Source of the DNA: Acuticoccus mangrovi
GTDB lineage: Bacteria > Pseudomonadota > Alphaproteobacteria > Rhizobiales > Amorphaceae
DNA: 64,000 nt
Assembly (NCBI RefSeq): GCF_016411865.1
Contig: NZ_JAEKJA010000013.1
Location: 105,435-169,434, forward strand
Direction: 5' to 3'
Shown one piece after another: positions 53,511-62,920 of this stretch. Position numbers and translations under genes: made by a program. Position 1 is the stretch's first letter; the number at the start of each line of letters is the position of its first letter. The notes beneath the pieces were generated by a model. The model was not told the origin of the DNA, made no database searches, and was given only the letters and a program-made list of their open reading frames with translations.

Positions 53511-56500
53511 ATGGCCAAGTTTTTTATCGACCGACCCGTGTTCGCGTGGGTCATCTCGATCATCATCATGGGGATCGGCATCCTGTCGATCCTGGTGCTG
53601 CCGATCGCCCAATATCCGCAGATCGCGCCGCCGTCGGTGCGCGTCGGCGCGACCTACCCCGGCGCCTCGGCCGAGACGGTGGCCAACACCGTCACCCAGG
53701 TGATCGAACAGCAGATGACCGGCCTCGACGGTCTGCGCTACATCGATTCCAACTCCACCTCCGCCGGCAGCGTCGACATCAACCTCACCTTCGAGACGGG
53801 CACCGACCCCGACATCGCCCAGGTGCAGGTGCAGAACCGCCTCGCCCAGGCGACGCCGCTGCTGCCTGAAGCGGTGCAGCGTCAGGGCGTGACGGTGCGC
53901 AAGTCCTCCGCCGGCTTCCTCATGGTGATCGGCCTCATCTCCGAGGACGGCCGGCTCGACGAGGTGGACCTCGCCGACTACCTGAACTCCAACCTCGTCG
54001 ACGAGTTCAGCCGCATCCCCGGGGTGGGGCAGGTCCAGGTGTTCGGCTCGCAATATGCGATGCGCATCTGGCTCGACCCCTCCAAGCTCGCCGCCTACGA
54101 GCTCTCCGCCATCGACATCGTCAACGCGGTGTCGGCGGAGAATGCGCAGATCTCCGCGGGCGCCTTCGGCAGCCTGCCGGCGGTCGACGGGCAGATGCTC
54201 AACGCCACCATCACCGCGCAGTCGCTGCTGCGCACGCCGGCCGACTTCGAGCAGATCGTGCTGCGCGCGGAGACCGACGGCGGCCTCGTCCTCCTCAAGG
54301 ACGTCGCCCGGGTGGAGATCGGCGCCGAGCGCTACCAGACCATCTCGCGCTACAACCGTCAGCCGGCCTCCGGCATGGCGATCCAGCTCGCCTCCGGCGC
54401 GAACGCCCTCGACACGGCGACGGCGGTGCGCAAGCGCATCGACGAGTTCGCCCAGTTCTTCCCGGAAGGCGTCGCCTACGTCATCCCCTACGACACCACC
54501 CCGTTCGTGACGATCTCCATCGAGGAGGTGGTGAAGACGCTGGTCGAGGCGATCGTCCTCGTGTTCTTCGTGATGCTTCTGTTCCTGCAGAACATCCGGG
54601 CGACGATCATTCCGACCCTCGCGGTTCCGGTGGTGCTTCTCGGCACCTTCGGCGTGCTCGCCGTGGCCGGCTTCTCCATCAACACGCTGACGATGCTCGC
54701 GATGGTGCTCGCCATCGGCCTTCTGGTCGACGACGCCATCGTCGTGGTGGAGAACGTCGAGCGCATCATGGAGGAGGAGGGGCTCGGGCCCCGCGAGGCG
54801 ACGCGCAAGTCGATGGGCCAGATCACCGGCGCGCTGATCGGCATCGCGATGGTGCTGTCGGCGGTGTTCGTGCCGATGGCCTTCTTCGGCGGGTCGACCG
54901 GCGTCATCTACAAGCAGTTCTCCATCACCATCGTGTCGGCGATGACGCTGTCGGTGGTGGTGGCGCTCACCCTCACGCCGGCCCTCTGCGCCTCCCTCCT
55001 CAAGCGACCGAAGGAGGGGCACGACAGGCGGCGCGGCCTGTTCGGCTGGTTCAACCGCGGTTTCGACGCCTCGCAGCACGGCTATAGTCGGACCGTGGGC
55101 GGCATCGTGCGGCGGCCGCTGCGCGTCGGGCTGCTCTATGTCGCCCTCGTCGGCGGCATGGTGTGGATGTTCATCAACACGCCCACCGGCTTTCTGCCGG
55201 ACGAGGACCAGGGCATCATGTTCACCCTCGTCCAGGCCCCCACCGGCGCCACCGCCGAGCGGACGCTCAAGGTGATGTCGAAGATCGAGGACCACTTCCT
55301 CAACAACGAGACCGACGACGTCCAGTCGATCTTCACCGTGGTCGGCTTCTCGTTCGCCGGCAGCGGCCAGAACATGGGCCTCGGCTTCGTGCGGCTGAAG
55401 GACTGGTCGGAGCGCGAGGAGGCGAGCCAGAGCGTTCAGGCCATCGCCCGCCGCGCCTTCGGGGCGCTGATGCAGATCCGCGACGCGATGGTGTTTCCCA
55501 TCGTGCCGCCGGCGGTGATCGAGCTCGGCAACGTGTCGGGTTTCGACTTCTACCTGCAGGCGCGCGGCGGCCAGACGCATGAGCAGCTCCTCGAGGCGCG
55601 CAATCAGCTCCTCGGGATGGCGATGCAGAGCCCGCTGATCGGCTCGATCCGCCCGTCGGGGCTCGAGGACGCCGCCCAGTTCAATCTCGACGTCGACTGG
55701 CGAGCCGCCGGCGCGATGGGGGTGACGGCGACGGACGTCGGCAATCTCCTGTCCACCGCCTGGGCGGGGTCCTACGTCAACGACTTCCTCGACCGCGGCC
55801 GGATCAAGCGCGTCTACGTGCAGGGCGAGCCGGATGCGCGGCGCAACCCGGAGGACATCGAGCGCTGGCGTGTGCGCAACGATGCGGGGGCGCTCGTGCC
55901 CTTCTCCAACTTCTCGGAGGGGAGCTGGCGGTTCGGGCCGCAGGGTCTGAAGCGCTACAACGGCGTGCCGGCGATGCAGATCCAGGGCTCGCCCGCCGCG
56001 GGCGTCACCACCGGCGAGGCGATGGCGGAGATCGAGCGGATCGTCGCCCAGCTGCCGGCGGGCTTCGACATCTCCTGGACGGGCCTGTCGCTGGAGGAGC
56101 GCGAATCGGGCGACGCCGCACCGCTCCTCTACGCGCTGTCGCTCGCCGCGGTGTTCCTCAGCCTCGCCGCGCTCTACGAGAGCTGGTCGATCCCCATCGC
56201 GGTGATGCTCGCGATGCCGATCGGCGTGATCGGCGCCCTCGCCGGCGCCTGGCTCGGCAACTTCGACAACGGTGTGTTCTTCCAGGTGGGACTGCTCACC
56301 GTCATCGGCCTGATGGGCAAGAACGCGATCCTGATCGTGGAGTTCGCGCGGGAGCGGGAGGAGGCGGGCGAACCCCTCCTCGACGCGGTGAAGGAGGCGG
56401 CGCGACAGCGCTTCCGCCCGATCCTCATGACGTCGATGGCGTTTTCCCTCGGCGTCGTGCCGCTCGTCCTGTCGACGGGCGCGGGCTCGGCGGGGCGCAC

Positions 56501-56675
56501 GGCGATCGGCTCCGGCGTCCTCGGCGGCACCTTGTCGGCGACGCTGCTCGGCATCTTCTTCGTGCCGCTCTTCTACGTGGTGGTGCGGCGCATCATTCCG
56601 CTGAAGGAGAAGCCGCACGAGACCACCGACGGCACGCCGCCTCCTGCCGTGCCGGGTCCCGCACCCGCCGAATAA
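53511..56675 (+). CDS. RND multidrug efflux pump inner-membrane subunit (HAE1 type)
   Basis: A 1054-residue AcrB-type proton-driven pump. The N-terminus MAKFFIDRPVFAWVISIIIM is diagnostic, and the proton-relay aspartates occur in the fourth helix (GLLVDDAIVVVENVERIM). Twelve membrane helices and two large periplasmic loops are present, including GFSFAGSGQNMGLGFVRLKDW. It should export lipophilic drugs or bile-like compounds with the adaptor; the outer-membrane TolC-like component is not encoded in the window. An intrinsic terminator follows the gene. Confidence 0.95.
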   Translation: MAKFFIDRPVFAWVISIIIMGIGILSILVLPIAQYPQIAPPSVRVGATYPGASAETVANTVTQVIEQQMTGLDGLRYIDSNSTSAGSVDINLTFETGTDPDIAQVQVQNRLAQATPLLPEAVQRQGVTVRKSSAGFLMVIGLISEDGRLDEVDLADYLNSNLVDEFSRIPGVGQVQVFGSQYAMRIWLDPSKLAAYELSAIDIVNAVSAENAQISAGAFGSLPAVDGQMLNATITAQSLLRTPADFEQIVLRAETDGGLVLLKDVARVEIGAERYQTISRYNRQPASGMAIQLASGANALDTATAVRKRIDEFAQFFPEGVAYVIPYDTTPFVTISIEEVVKTLVEAIVLVFFVMLLFLQNIRATIIPTLAVPVVLLGTFGVLAVAGFSINTLTMLAMVLAIGLLVDDAIVVVENVERIMEEEGLGPREATRKSMGQITGALIGIAMVLSAVFVPMAFFGGSTGVIYKQFSITIVSAMTLSVVVALTLTPALCASLLKRPKEGHDRRRGLFGWFNRGFDASQHGYSRTVGGIVRRPLRVGLLYVALVGGMVWMFINTPTGFLPDEDQGIMFTLVQAPTGATAERTLKVMSKIEDHFLNNETDDVQSIFTVVGFSFAGSGQNMGLGFVRLKDWSEREEASQSVQAIARRAFGALMQIRDAMVFPIVPPAVIELGNVSGFDFYLQARGGQTHEQLLEARNQLLGMAMQSPLIGSIRPSGLEDAAQFNLDVDWRAAGAMGVTATDVGNLLSTAWAGSYVNDFLDRGRIKRVYVQGEPDARRNPEDIERWRVRNDAGALVPFSNFSEGSWRFGPQGLKRYNGVPAMQIQGSPAAGVTTGEAMAEIERIVAQLPAGFDISWTGLSLEERESGDAAPLLYALSLAAVFLSLAALYESWSIPIAVMLAMPIGVIGALAGAWLGNFDNGVFFQVGLLTVIGLMGKNAILIVEFAREREEAGEPLLDAVKEAARQRFRPILMTSMAFSLGVVPLVLSTGAGSAGRTAIGSGVLGGTLSATLLGIFFVPLFYVVVRRIIPLKEKPHETTDGTPPPAVPGPAPAE

Positions 56676-56682
56676 CGACAGG

Positions 56683-56714
56683 CCGGCGCCCTCGGGCGTC
56701 GGCTTTGCTTTTGA
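56683..56714 (+). terminator. intrinsic terminator after the RND pump gene
   Basis: GCCGGCGCC pairs with GGCGTCGGC (one G-U pair) around a short CTC/C loop, followed by TTTGCTTTT. This gives a proper stem plus T-rich tail and ends the efflux operon before the VOC gene. Confidence 0.8.
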
Positions 56715-56751
56715 CCACGTCGCTGCTTCTGACCATGCCGCTGGAGGTGCC

Positions 56752-57522
56752 ATGATCGCCGGTCTCGATCACGTCGTCATTCTCGTTCCCGACCTTGCCG
56801 ACGCGATGGCTCGCTACGAGGCGCTTGGCTTCGTCGTCACCCCCGGCGGGCGGCATGACATCGGCTCGCACAACGCGCTGATCGGCTTCGGCGAGACGGG
56901 CTACATCGAGCTCATCGCCTTCGAGCGGGCGAACCCTCAGCACCGCTGGTATCAGGCCCTCGCCCACGGGGGTGGCCTGATCGACGTGTGTCTCGCGTCG
57001 GACGACATCGACCAGGATGCCGCGGCCCTTACCGGCGCGGGCGTGCCGATGGCGCCGGTCGTCGCGATGTCGCGCGAGAAGCCCGACGGGACGTGCCTTG
57101 CCTGGCGGCTCAGCTTTCCGGAGGGGGCGGACGCCGGCGTGATGCCCTTCATCATCACCGACGATACGCCGCGCGACCTCCGCCTGCCGGCCGCCGCGGC
57201 CCACCCGAACGGCGTGACCGGCATCGCTGCCGTGCGCATCGCGCTCGACGATCCGCTGGGAGCGGCGGCACGGCTCGGCCGTGTTCTCGGCGTCGCGCCG
57301 ACGGCGCTCGCCCTTCCGTCCCTCGGCGCGACGGGCGCGCTGCTGCTGCTCGGCTCGGTGAAGCTGCAGCTCATCGGATCGGCGGGGCTTGACAGCCCCC
57401 TCGAGCATCATCTGCGGCGGCGGGGGGAGGGACCGCACTCGCTGGTGCTCACCACCGGCGCCGAGGTGCCCGATTGGTCGCTCGACGACACCCTCGGGGT
57501 CGCCATCGAGTTCGCCGGCTGA
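56752..57522 (+). CDS. VOC-family glyoxalase-like protein
   Basis: A 256-residue protein with a glyoxalase-like (Glyoxalase_3, VOC) domain: the start AGLDHVVILVPDLADAMARY, FGETGYIELIAFE and a C-terminal repeat half. Unlike lactoylglutathione lyases, the metal-ligand set is incomplete to the eye, and the enzyme activity is not predictable. VOC proteins include dioxygenases, isomerases and resistance proteins. It is the first gene after the RND terminator, with its own start 77 bases downstream of the pump stop. Confidence 0.8.
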   Translation: MIAGLDHVVILVPDLADAMARYEALGFVVTPGGRHDIGSHNALIGFGETGYIELIAFERANPQHRWYQALAHGGGLIDVCLASDDIDQDAAALTGAGVPMAPVVAMSREKPDGTCLAWRLSFPEGADAGVMPFIITDDTPRDLRLPAAAAHPNGVTGIAAVRIALDDPLGAAARLGRVLGVAPTALALPSLGATGALLLLGSVKLQLIGSAGLDSPLEHHLRRRGEGPHSLVLTTGAEVPDWSLDDTLGVAIEFAG

Positions 57523-57577
57523 GGAGACCGGCGCACGGGGGTTGCGGCGAGCGCGCCGGAAGGAGAGGATCGGCCCC

Positions 57578-57778
57578 ATGGATTGGCTTCTGGTTCGGAT
57601 GGCGAAATGGGTGCACCAGCCACCCTCGCGCCGGTTCATCATCGCCGCGACCGCGGTGGTGATCATCGCGGCCGTTCTCTACACGGTGGAGCGCGCGGGC
57701 TATTGGCCCGATTGGGCGAGGGCGGACCGGATGGGTCGCCGTGGCGCCGGCATTCACGCGACCCCCATCGGTGACTGA
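57578..57778 (+). CDS. small single-pass membrane protein
   Basis: A 66-residue ORF with one confident membrane helix (FIIAATAVVIIAAVLYTVER, about residues 24-42) flanked by basic and aromatic residues (MAKWVHQPPSRR and GYWPDWARADRMGRR). I do not recognise a family. The ATG lies 12 bases after AAGGAG, slightly far. The stop codon falls inside a 16-bp tandem repeat array. The amphipathic helix-plus-charges arrangement is consistent with a small inner-membrane protein, but real expression is unproven. Confidence 0.6.
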   Translation: MDWLLVRMAKWVHQPPSRRFIIAATAVVIIAAVLYTVERAGYWPDWARADRMGRRGAGIHATPIGD

Positions 57779-57817
57779 TCGGGGCGGCGACTGATCGAGG
57801 CGGCGACTGAGCGGGAC
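57770..57817 (+). repeat. 3 x 16-bp tandem repeat
   Basis: Three head-to-tail copies of a 16-base unit: GGTGACTGATCGGGGC, GGCGACTGATCGAGGC and GGCGACTGAGCGGGAC (57770-57785, 57786-57801, 57802-57817). The first copy contains the stop codon of the small membrane ORF; the others lie in the intergenic gap. Because 16 is not a multiple of 3, changes in copy number could only alter sequence after the stop, or the 3' untranslated region. Confidence 0.9.
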
Positions 57818-57916
57818 GGGGCCGAGCGGATCGAGTTTGCGAGCAAGGTCCGGATGGTTCGGACGGCCGCGACGGGCCATCTGTCATCCTCGTAGAGCAA
57901 GCCGAGGGAGGCCCCG

Positions 57917-58981
57917 ATGAGCGAGGTTATGGAAAGCACCGAGGACGAGGCGCGTTGGGTCGCGGTCTGCACGAGGAGCGCGGATGCCGACGGCGCCTTC
58001 GTGTACGCCGTCGGCACCACCGGGGTCTATTGCCGCCCGAGCTGCCCGGCGCGTCGGCCGCTGCGCCGCAACGTGCACTTCTTCGCCCTGACCGCCGAGG
58101 CGCGGGCGGCGGGCTATCGCGCCTGCAAGCGCTGCCGGCCGGACGAGATGAGCTCGGCCCAGACGAAGGCCCTCGCGGTGGAGGCCGCGTGCCGGACGAT
58201 CGAGGCGGCGGATGTGCCGCCGACGCTCGCCGCCATCGCCGCGGCCGCCGGCATGAGCCAGCATCACTTTCACCGCACCTTCAAGGCTCACACCGGCCTC
58301 ACTCCGAAGGCCTACGCCGATGCGGCGCGGGTGCGGCGCACCACGGCGGCCCTCGGGGCGGGGGAGACGCCGACGGCGGCCGCCTTCGGCTCCGGCTTCG
58401 GCAGCCTCTCACGCTTCTATGACGCCGCCGCCGAATGCCTCGGCATGTCGCCGTCGGCCCTGCGGGCGGGGGGCAAGGGCGAGGTGATCGTGGTGGCGCA
58501 GGCGCCGTCGTCGCTCGGGGTGGTCACCGCCGCCTTCTCAAGGCGCGGCATCGCCGCAGTGCGCCTCACCGACGATTTCGTCGAAGGGCGCGCCGGCATC
58601 GAGACCCTCTATCCGCACGCCCTGGTTGTGGATGGCGGAGAGGATTTCCGCGCTCTCGTGGAGGAGATCGTCGCCGTGGTGGAGGAGCCGCGGCTCGCCG
58701 AGGAGCTGCCGCTCGACATTCGCGGCACCGCCTTCGAGGAACGGGTGTGGGCGGCACTGCGTCGAATTCCCGTGGGCACCACCGCGACCTACGGCGAGAT
58801 CGCCGCGGCGCTCGGCCGTCCCACCGCCCACCGCGCGGTGGCCCGGGCGTGCGCGATGAACAAGATCGCCATCCTCATCCCATGCCACCGCGTGGTGCGG
58901 TCCGACGGCACCCTCGCCGGCTATCGCTGGGGCGTCGCCCGCAAGGAAGCCCTGTTGAGACGGGAGGGTGCCGTTGCGTAG
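57917..58981 (+). CDS. ada: bifunctional Ada: methylation sensor/regulator and O6-alkylguanine-DNA alkyltransferase
   Basis: A 354-residue Ada protein. The N-terminal zinc/methyl-acceptor domain has Cys39, Cys43, Cys70 and Cys73, matching the E. coli ligands at 38/42/69/72. An AraC-type HTH domain follows (residues about 90-175; AAAAGMSQHHFHRTFKAHTG), and the C-terminal alkyltransferase has the active IPCHRVV with Cys323. It repairs O6-methylguanine and, once methylated at the N-terminal Cys, activates its own regulon. It overlaps the oxygenase gene downstream by 14 bases, so the two are co-regulated in the adaptive response. Confidence 0.96.
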   Translation: MSEVMESTEDEARWVAVCTRSADADGAFVYAVGTTGVYCRPSCPARRPLRRNVHFFALTAEARAAGYRACKRCRPDEMSSAQTKALAVEAACRTIEAADVPPTLAAIAAAAGMSQHHFHRTFKAHTGLTPKAYADAARVRRTTAALGAGETPTAAAFGSGFGSLSRFYDAAAECLGMSPSALRAGGKGEVIVVAQAPSSLGVVTAAFSRRGIAAVRLTDDFVEGRAGIETLYPHALVVDGGEDFRALVEEIVAVVEEPRLAEELPLDIRGTAFEERVWAALRRIPVGTTATYGEIAAALGRPTAHRAVARACAMNKIAILIPCHRVVRSDGTLAGYRWGVARKEALLRREGAVA

Positions 58982-59669
58982 CGCCGATATCGACGCTCTC
59001 GACTGGGAGAGGATCGCCGCCGAGCTCGACACCTACGGCGTCGGCCGGACCGGCCGGCTCCTCTCCGACGAGGACTGTGACGAGGTCGCCGCCTTCTACG
59101 AGAAGGACCGCTTCAGGAGCCGCGTGGTGATGGCGCGCCACGGCTTCGGCTCCGGGGAGTACAAATATTTCGCCGCCCCGCTGCCGCGCCAGGTGGCGAC
59201 GCTGCGCGAGGCGGTCTATCCGCACGCCGCGGCGATCGCGAACCGCTGGGCCGCGCGGCTCGGCACGCCGACCTTCCCCGAGACGCTTCACGGCATGCTG
59301 GAGCGCTGCCATGCCGCGGGTCAGGAGAAGCCGACGCCGCTCCTCCTGAAATATGGCGAGGGCGACTACAACTGCCTGCACCAGGACCTCTACGGCGAGG
59401 TCGCCTTCCCGCTGCAGCTCGTCGTACTGTTGACCGACCCGGCCGAGTTCGAGGGGGGCGAGCTGGTCCTCACCGAGCAGCGCCCGCGGATGCAGTCCCG
59501 CGCCGAGGTGGTGCCGTTGAAGCGGGGTGAGGGGGCGCTGTTCACGACCTCGATCCGCCCCAAGGCGGGCAGCAAGGGCGACTACCGCGTCAACATGCGC
59601 CACGGCGTGAGCCGCCTGCGCTCGGGCGAGCGCATGACCCTCGGAGTGATCTTCCACGACGCGGCCTGA
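58968..59669 (+). CDS. 2OG-Fe(II) oxygenase, Oxygenase-NA type (DNA alkylation repair)
   Basis: A 233-residue dioxygenase of the Oxygenase-NA family (COG3826), a group linked to oxidative repair of alkylated DNA. The iron ligands are His138 and Asp140 in YNCLHQDLYGE and His212 in RVNMRHG; Arg222 (RSGERM) fits the 2-oxoglutarate anchor. The preferred start is GTG (MPLRSADIDAL); a TTG two codons later is possible. Overlap with ada and shared function (removal of alkyl lesions) make an adaptive-response operon very likely. It is the alternative to AlkB in this genome segment, as no alkB is present. Confidence 0.85.
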   Translation: MPLRSADIDALDWERIAAELDTYGVGRTGRLLSDEDCDEVAAFYEKDRFRSRVVMARHGFGSGEYKYFAAPLPRQVATLREAVYPHAAAIANRWAARLGTPTFPETLHGMLERCHAAGQEKPTPLLLKYGEGDYNCLHQDLYGEVAFPLQLVVLLTDPAEFEGGELVLTEQRPRMQSRAEVVPLKRGEGALFTTSIRPKAGSKGDYRVNMRHGVSRLRSGERMTLGVIFHDAA

Positions 59670-59682
59670 CGACGCGGCCTGA
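59657..59682 (+). repeat. 13-bp tandem duplication covering the oxygenase stop codon
   Basis: CGACGCGGCCTGA occurs twice back-to-back (59657-59669 and 59670-59682). The first copy encodes the final Asp-Ala-Ala and the stop; the second is out of frame and untranslated. A third, diverged partial copy (CGGCGCGG) follows. This is a simple slippage-like duplication at a gene end. Confidence 0.85.
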
Positions 59683-59738
59683 CGGCGCGGGCCGAACCGC
59701 GCCCGCCGCAGTCGATCTCCGGCGGGCCGATCGGGCGC

Positions 59739-60467
59739 CTACTGGCCGAGGCGGCCTTGGACGATGCGGCGGCGCATCTCGGTGATCGCGGCCGCGAGGC
59801 CCATGGTGATCGCCTCGCCGATCAGGAAGTGGCCGATATTGAACTCGGCGATGGTCGGGATCGCGGCGACGCCGCCCACCGTGTCGAAGGTGAGGCCGTG
59901 GCCCGCGTGGCACTCGAGCCCCAGCGCCTCGGCCGCCTCGGCGGCCTGCTCGATGCGGGCGAGCTCGGCCGGACGCGTCGCCGTCGCCTCGCAGTAGCTG
60001 CCAGTGTGGAGCTCGACCACCGGGGCGCCGGCGCGGTGCGCCGCCTCCACCTGGGCGACGTCGGGATCGATGAACAGCGACACGCGGATGCCGCCGTCGG
60101 CGAGGCGGGCGACGGTGTCGGCAAGGCCCGCCGCGCCCTTCACGTCGAGGCCGCCCTCGGTGGTCACCTCGGTGCGCTTCTCCGGCACCAGGCAGCAGGC
60201 GTGCGGGCGCGTCGCGAGGGCGATCCCCACCATCTCCTCGGTGACCGCCATCTCGAGGTTGAGCGGGATGGCGAGCTTTTCCTTCAGCCGGCGAATGTCG
60301 TCGTCGCGGATGTGGCGGCGGTCTTCGCGCAGGTGCGCGGTGATCCCGTCGGCGCCCGCCTTCTCCGCCACCAGCGCGCCCGCCACGGGGTCGGGATGCG
60401 TGCCGCCGCGCGCGTTGCGCACGGTGGCGATGTGGTCGACGTTCACGCCGAGGCGCATGGGTGTCAT
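59739..60467 (-). CDS. pdxJ: pyridoxine 5'-phosphate synthase PdxJ
   Basis: A 242-residue TIM-barrel enzyme that closes the pyridoxine ring from 1-deoxyxylulose 5-phosphate and the PdxA product. The signature [19 protein letters not shown] opens the protein, with [13 protein letters not shown] next and VELHTGSYC and [20 protein letters not shown] [19 protein letters not shown] at the end. It is cytoplasmic. The gene is immediately downstream of pdxA, overlapping by four bases (ATGA), so the two enzymes acting in sequence are translated together. Confidence 0.97.
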   Translation of the reverse strand: MTPMRLGVNVDHIATVRNARGGTHPDPVAGALVAEKAGADGITAHLREDRRHIRDDDIRRLKEKLAIPLNLEMAVTEEMVGIALATRPHACCLVPEKRTEVTTEGGLDVKGAAGLADTVARLADGGIRVSLFIDPDVAQVEAAHRAGAPVVELHTGSYCEATATRPAELARIEQAAEAAEALGLECHAGHGLTFDTVGGVAAIPTIAEFNIGHFLIGEAITMGLAAAITEMRRRIVQGRLGQ

Positions 60468-61462
60468 CGAGGGCCTCCGTGGCGCCGCGCGGCGAGCTCG
60501 GCGGCAAGGTTGAGGGCGGCGATCAGACTGTCGGCGCGGGCGGTCCCGTGCCCGGCGAGCGTCAGCGCCGTGCCATGGTCGGGCGAGGTGCGCACGAAGG
60601 GAAGCCCCAAGGTGACGTTCACCCCCTCGTCGAAGGCGAGCGTCTTGATCGGGATCAGCGCCTGATCGTGGTACATGCAGAGCGCCGCGTCGTAGCCCGC
60701 CCGGGCCCGGGGGTGGAACATCGTGTCGGCCGACAGGGGCCCGGTGGTGGCGATCCCCTCCGCCGCGAGCCGCGCCAGTGCCGGCGCGATCGTGGCGATC
60801 TCCTCGCCTCCGAGCCGGCCGTCCTCGCCGGCGTGCGGGTTGAGGCCGGCGACGGCGATGCGCGGTGCGGCGATGCCGAAATCGGCCACGAGCGCGGCGT
60901 GGAGGATCTCGACCGTCTCCACGATGAGCGCCTCGGTGAGCGCGGCGGGCACGTCGTGGAGGGGGATGTGGATCGTCGCCGGCACCACGCGCAGGTCCGG
61001 CCCCGCGAGCATCATCACCGTGCGGCGCACGCCGGCGAGCTCGGCGAGATATTCGGTGTGGCCGGGGTGGGCGAAGCCGGCGCCGAGGAGGGCGGCCTTG
61101 TGGATCGGGTTGGTGACGACGGCCGCCGTCTCGCCCGCCATGGTGAGGGCGACGGCGGTGTCGATCGCTTCGATGACGGCGGGTGCCGTCGCCGCCTCGA
61201 GCCGGCCCGGGGCGAGTGGCACGGGCCGCGCGAGGGGGAGGACCGGGAGGGCGCGGGAAAACGCATCCGCCGCATCCGCTGCCGAGGCGACGCGCTCCAC
61301 CGGCACCGCCGCGCCGAGGTGCGCGGCGAGGGCGCGGACGCGGTCCGGATCGTCGAGAAGCACGAAGGCCGGGCCGCCGTGCCTGAGGGCCTGCCAGGCG
61401 GCGAGGGCGATCTCGCCGCCGATGCCGCCGGGTTCGCCCATGGTGAGGGCGAGGGGGCGCAT
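60464..61462 (-). CDS. pdxA: 4-hydroxythreonine-4-phosphate dehydrogenase PdxA
   Basis: A 332-residue metal-dependent dehydrogenase that oxidises 4-phosphohydroxy-L-threonine in vitamin B6 synthesis. The start [20 protein letters not shown] and the metal-binding [11 protein letters not shown] (His), [16 protein letters not shown] and [16 protein letters not shown] are typical. The start is ATG at the ilvA stop (one-base overlap), and the stop overlaps the pdxJ start. Because ilvA encodes a PLP enzyme, the operon joins cofactor synthesis to a PLP user. The usual partner in E. coli, rsmA (ksgA), is not adjacent. Confidence 0.97.
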   Translation of the reverse strand: MRPLALTMGEPGGIGGEIALAAWQALRHGGPAFVLLDDPDRVRALAAHLGAAVPVERVASAADAADAFSRALPVLPLARPVPLAPGRLEAATAPAVIEAIDTAVALTMAGETAAVVTNPIHKAALLGAGFAHPGHTEYLAELAGVRRTVMMLAGPDLRVVPATIHIPLHDVPAALTEALIVETVEILHAALVADFGIAAPRIAVAGLNPHAGEDGRLGGEEIATIAPALARLAAEGIATTGPLSADTMFHPRARAGYDAALCMYHDQALIPIKTLAFDEGVNVTLGLPFVRTSPDHGTALTLAGHGTARADSLIAALNLAAELAARRHGGPR

Positions 61463-62748
61463 CAGATCAGGACGCCGGCGACGATCTCGTCCTCGGTGAT
61501 GTCGCGATAGACGAAACCCTTCTCGTCCATGCGGGCGAGGAGGGCGTCGAAGTTGTCGCGCGAGGTGGTCTCGACGCCGAGCAGGATGGAGCCGAAGTTG
61601 CGGGCGCTCTTCTTCAGATATTCGAAGCGGGCGATATCGTCGTCCGGGCCGAGAATGTCGAGGAACTCGCGCAGGGCGCCGGGGCGCTGGGGCAGGCGCA
61701 GGATGAAATATTTCTTCAGCCCGGCCGCCCGCAAGGCGCGCTCCTTCACCTCCGGCAGCCGCTCGAAGTCGAAGTTGCCGCCGGAGGTCACGCACACCAC
61801 GGTGCGGCCGGCGAGCCGCTCCGGCGGCAGCAGGCGGAGGGCGTCGATCTGCATCGCGCCGGCCGGCTCCAAGACGATGCCCTCGATGTTCAGCATTTCG
61901 AGGATCGTCTCGCAGAGCCGGTCTTCCGAGACGTGGAGCACCTGCGCCGGATGGCGGTTGGCGAGCGCGGCGAAGGAGTGGGCGCCCATCTGCGCCACGG
62001 CCGCCCCGTCGACGAAGGTGTTCATCGTCTCGAGCGTGACGCGGCGCCCGGCGACGAGGCTCTTCCGGAAGGACGGCGCGCCGGCGGGCTCCACGAACAC
62101 GATCTCAGTCTCGGGGGCGCGGGCGGCGAACACCTGGGCAAGGCCCGCCGCGAGCCCGCCACCGCCGACCGGCACCACGAGCACGTCCGGCGGCGTCGGC
62201 ATCTGGTCGAGGATTTCGAGGCCCACCGATGCTTGGCCCTCGATGATGTCGGGGTGGTCGAAGGGTGGCACGAAGGTCGCCCCGGTCTCGGCGGCAAACT
62301 CTTGGGCGGCACGGTTCGACTGGTCGAAGGTGTCGCCGATCAGGCGGATGGTGATGGCGTCACCGCCGAAGGTCTGCGTCTTCTGGATCTTCTGCTTGGG
62401 CGTCGTGATCGGCATGAAGACGGTGCCCGTCACGCCATATTTCGCCGCGACGTAGGCGAAGCCCTGGGCGTGGTTGCCGGCCGAGGCGCAGACGAAGTTG
62501 CGCATGTCGGGATGGGCGGCGAGCGCCTTGCGGAAGAAGTTCGCCGCGCCGCGCAGCTTGTAGGAGCGCACGGGGGTGAGATCTTCGCGCTTCAGGTAAA
62601 TCTCGGCACGATAGCGTTCGGACAGAAAGGCGTTGCGCTGGAGCGGGGTGGGCTCCAGGAGCGGGCGCAACTCGGCCGCCGCCTCTTCGCAGCGGTCGAG
62701 AAAGCTGTCGCGCGGTAGCGCGTCGTTGTGGGCAGTGGCGAGGGTCAT
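61462..62748 (-). CDS. ilvA: threonine ammonia-lyase IlvA
   Basis: A PLP-dependent enzyme that deaminates threonine to 2-oxobutanoate, the entry to isoleucine synthesis. The PLP Lys is Lys64 in [27 protein letters not shown] binds the phosphate. The 428-residue length with a single C-terminal ACT-like domain ([18 protein letters not shown]) is the compact form, unlike E. coli IlvA with two. The start ATG ([14 protein letters not shown]) follows GGAGG by five bases; upstream ATGs at 62760 and 62784 are poorer. It begins the coupled ilvA-pdxA-pdxJ group. Confidence 0.95.
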   Translation of the reverse strand: MTLATAHNDALPRDSFLDRCEEAAAELRPLLEPTPLQRNAFLSERYRAEIYLKREDLTPVRSYKLRGAANFFRKALAAHPDMRNFVCASAGNHAQGFAYVAAKYGVTGTVFMPITTPKQKIQKTQTFGGDAITIRLIGDTFDQSNRAAQEFAAETGATFVPPFDHPDIIEGQASVGLEILDQMPTPPDVLVVPVGGGGLAAGLAQVFAARAPETEIVFVEPAGAPSFRKSLVAGRRVTLETMNTFVDGAAVAQMGAHSFAALANRHPAQVLHVSEDRLCETILEMLNIEGIVLEPAGAMQIDALRLLPPERLAGRTVVCVTSGGNFDFERLPEVKERALRAAGLKKYFILRLPQRPGALREFLDILGPDDDIARFEYLKKSARNFGSILLGVETTSRDNFDALLARMDEKGFVYRDITEDEIVAGVLI

Positions 62749-62920
62749 GGCGCCCTCCATACGCCCTTCGGCTTGCCGCGCCAACGGGTCGAGGCGTCGA
62801 GGATGGCATCGGGCCGGGGCGATCGCGCAATCGGGCGAAAGTGTGACATGGATCGCTGCGCTGGCGCGTGTGGTGGGTCACATCGAAAGGGAGAAAAGGA
62901 TCATCGCCAAGGAGCCCACC

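Noticed and set aside
51861..56753. Minus-strand frame of 1630 codons antisense to the RND adaptor and pump.
   Set aside because: Composition is His/Asp/Arg-rich with no recognisable domain, as expected for a shadow of membrane protein codons; the plus-strand genes have clear families.
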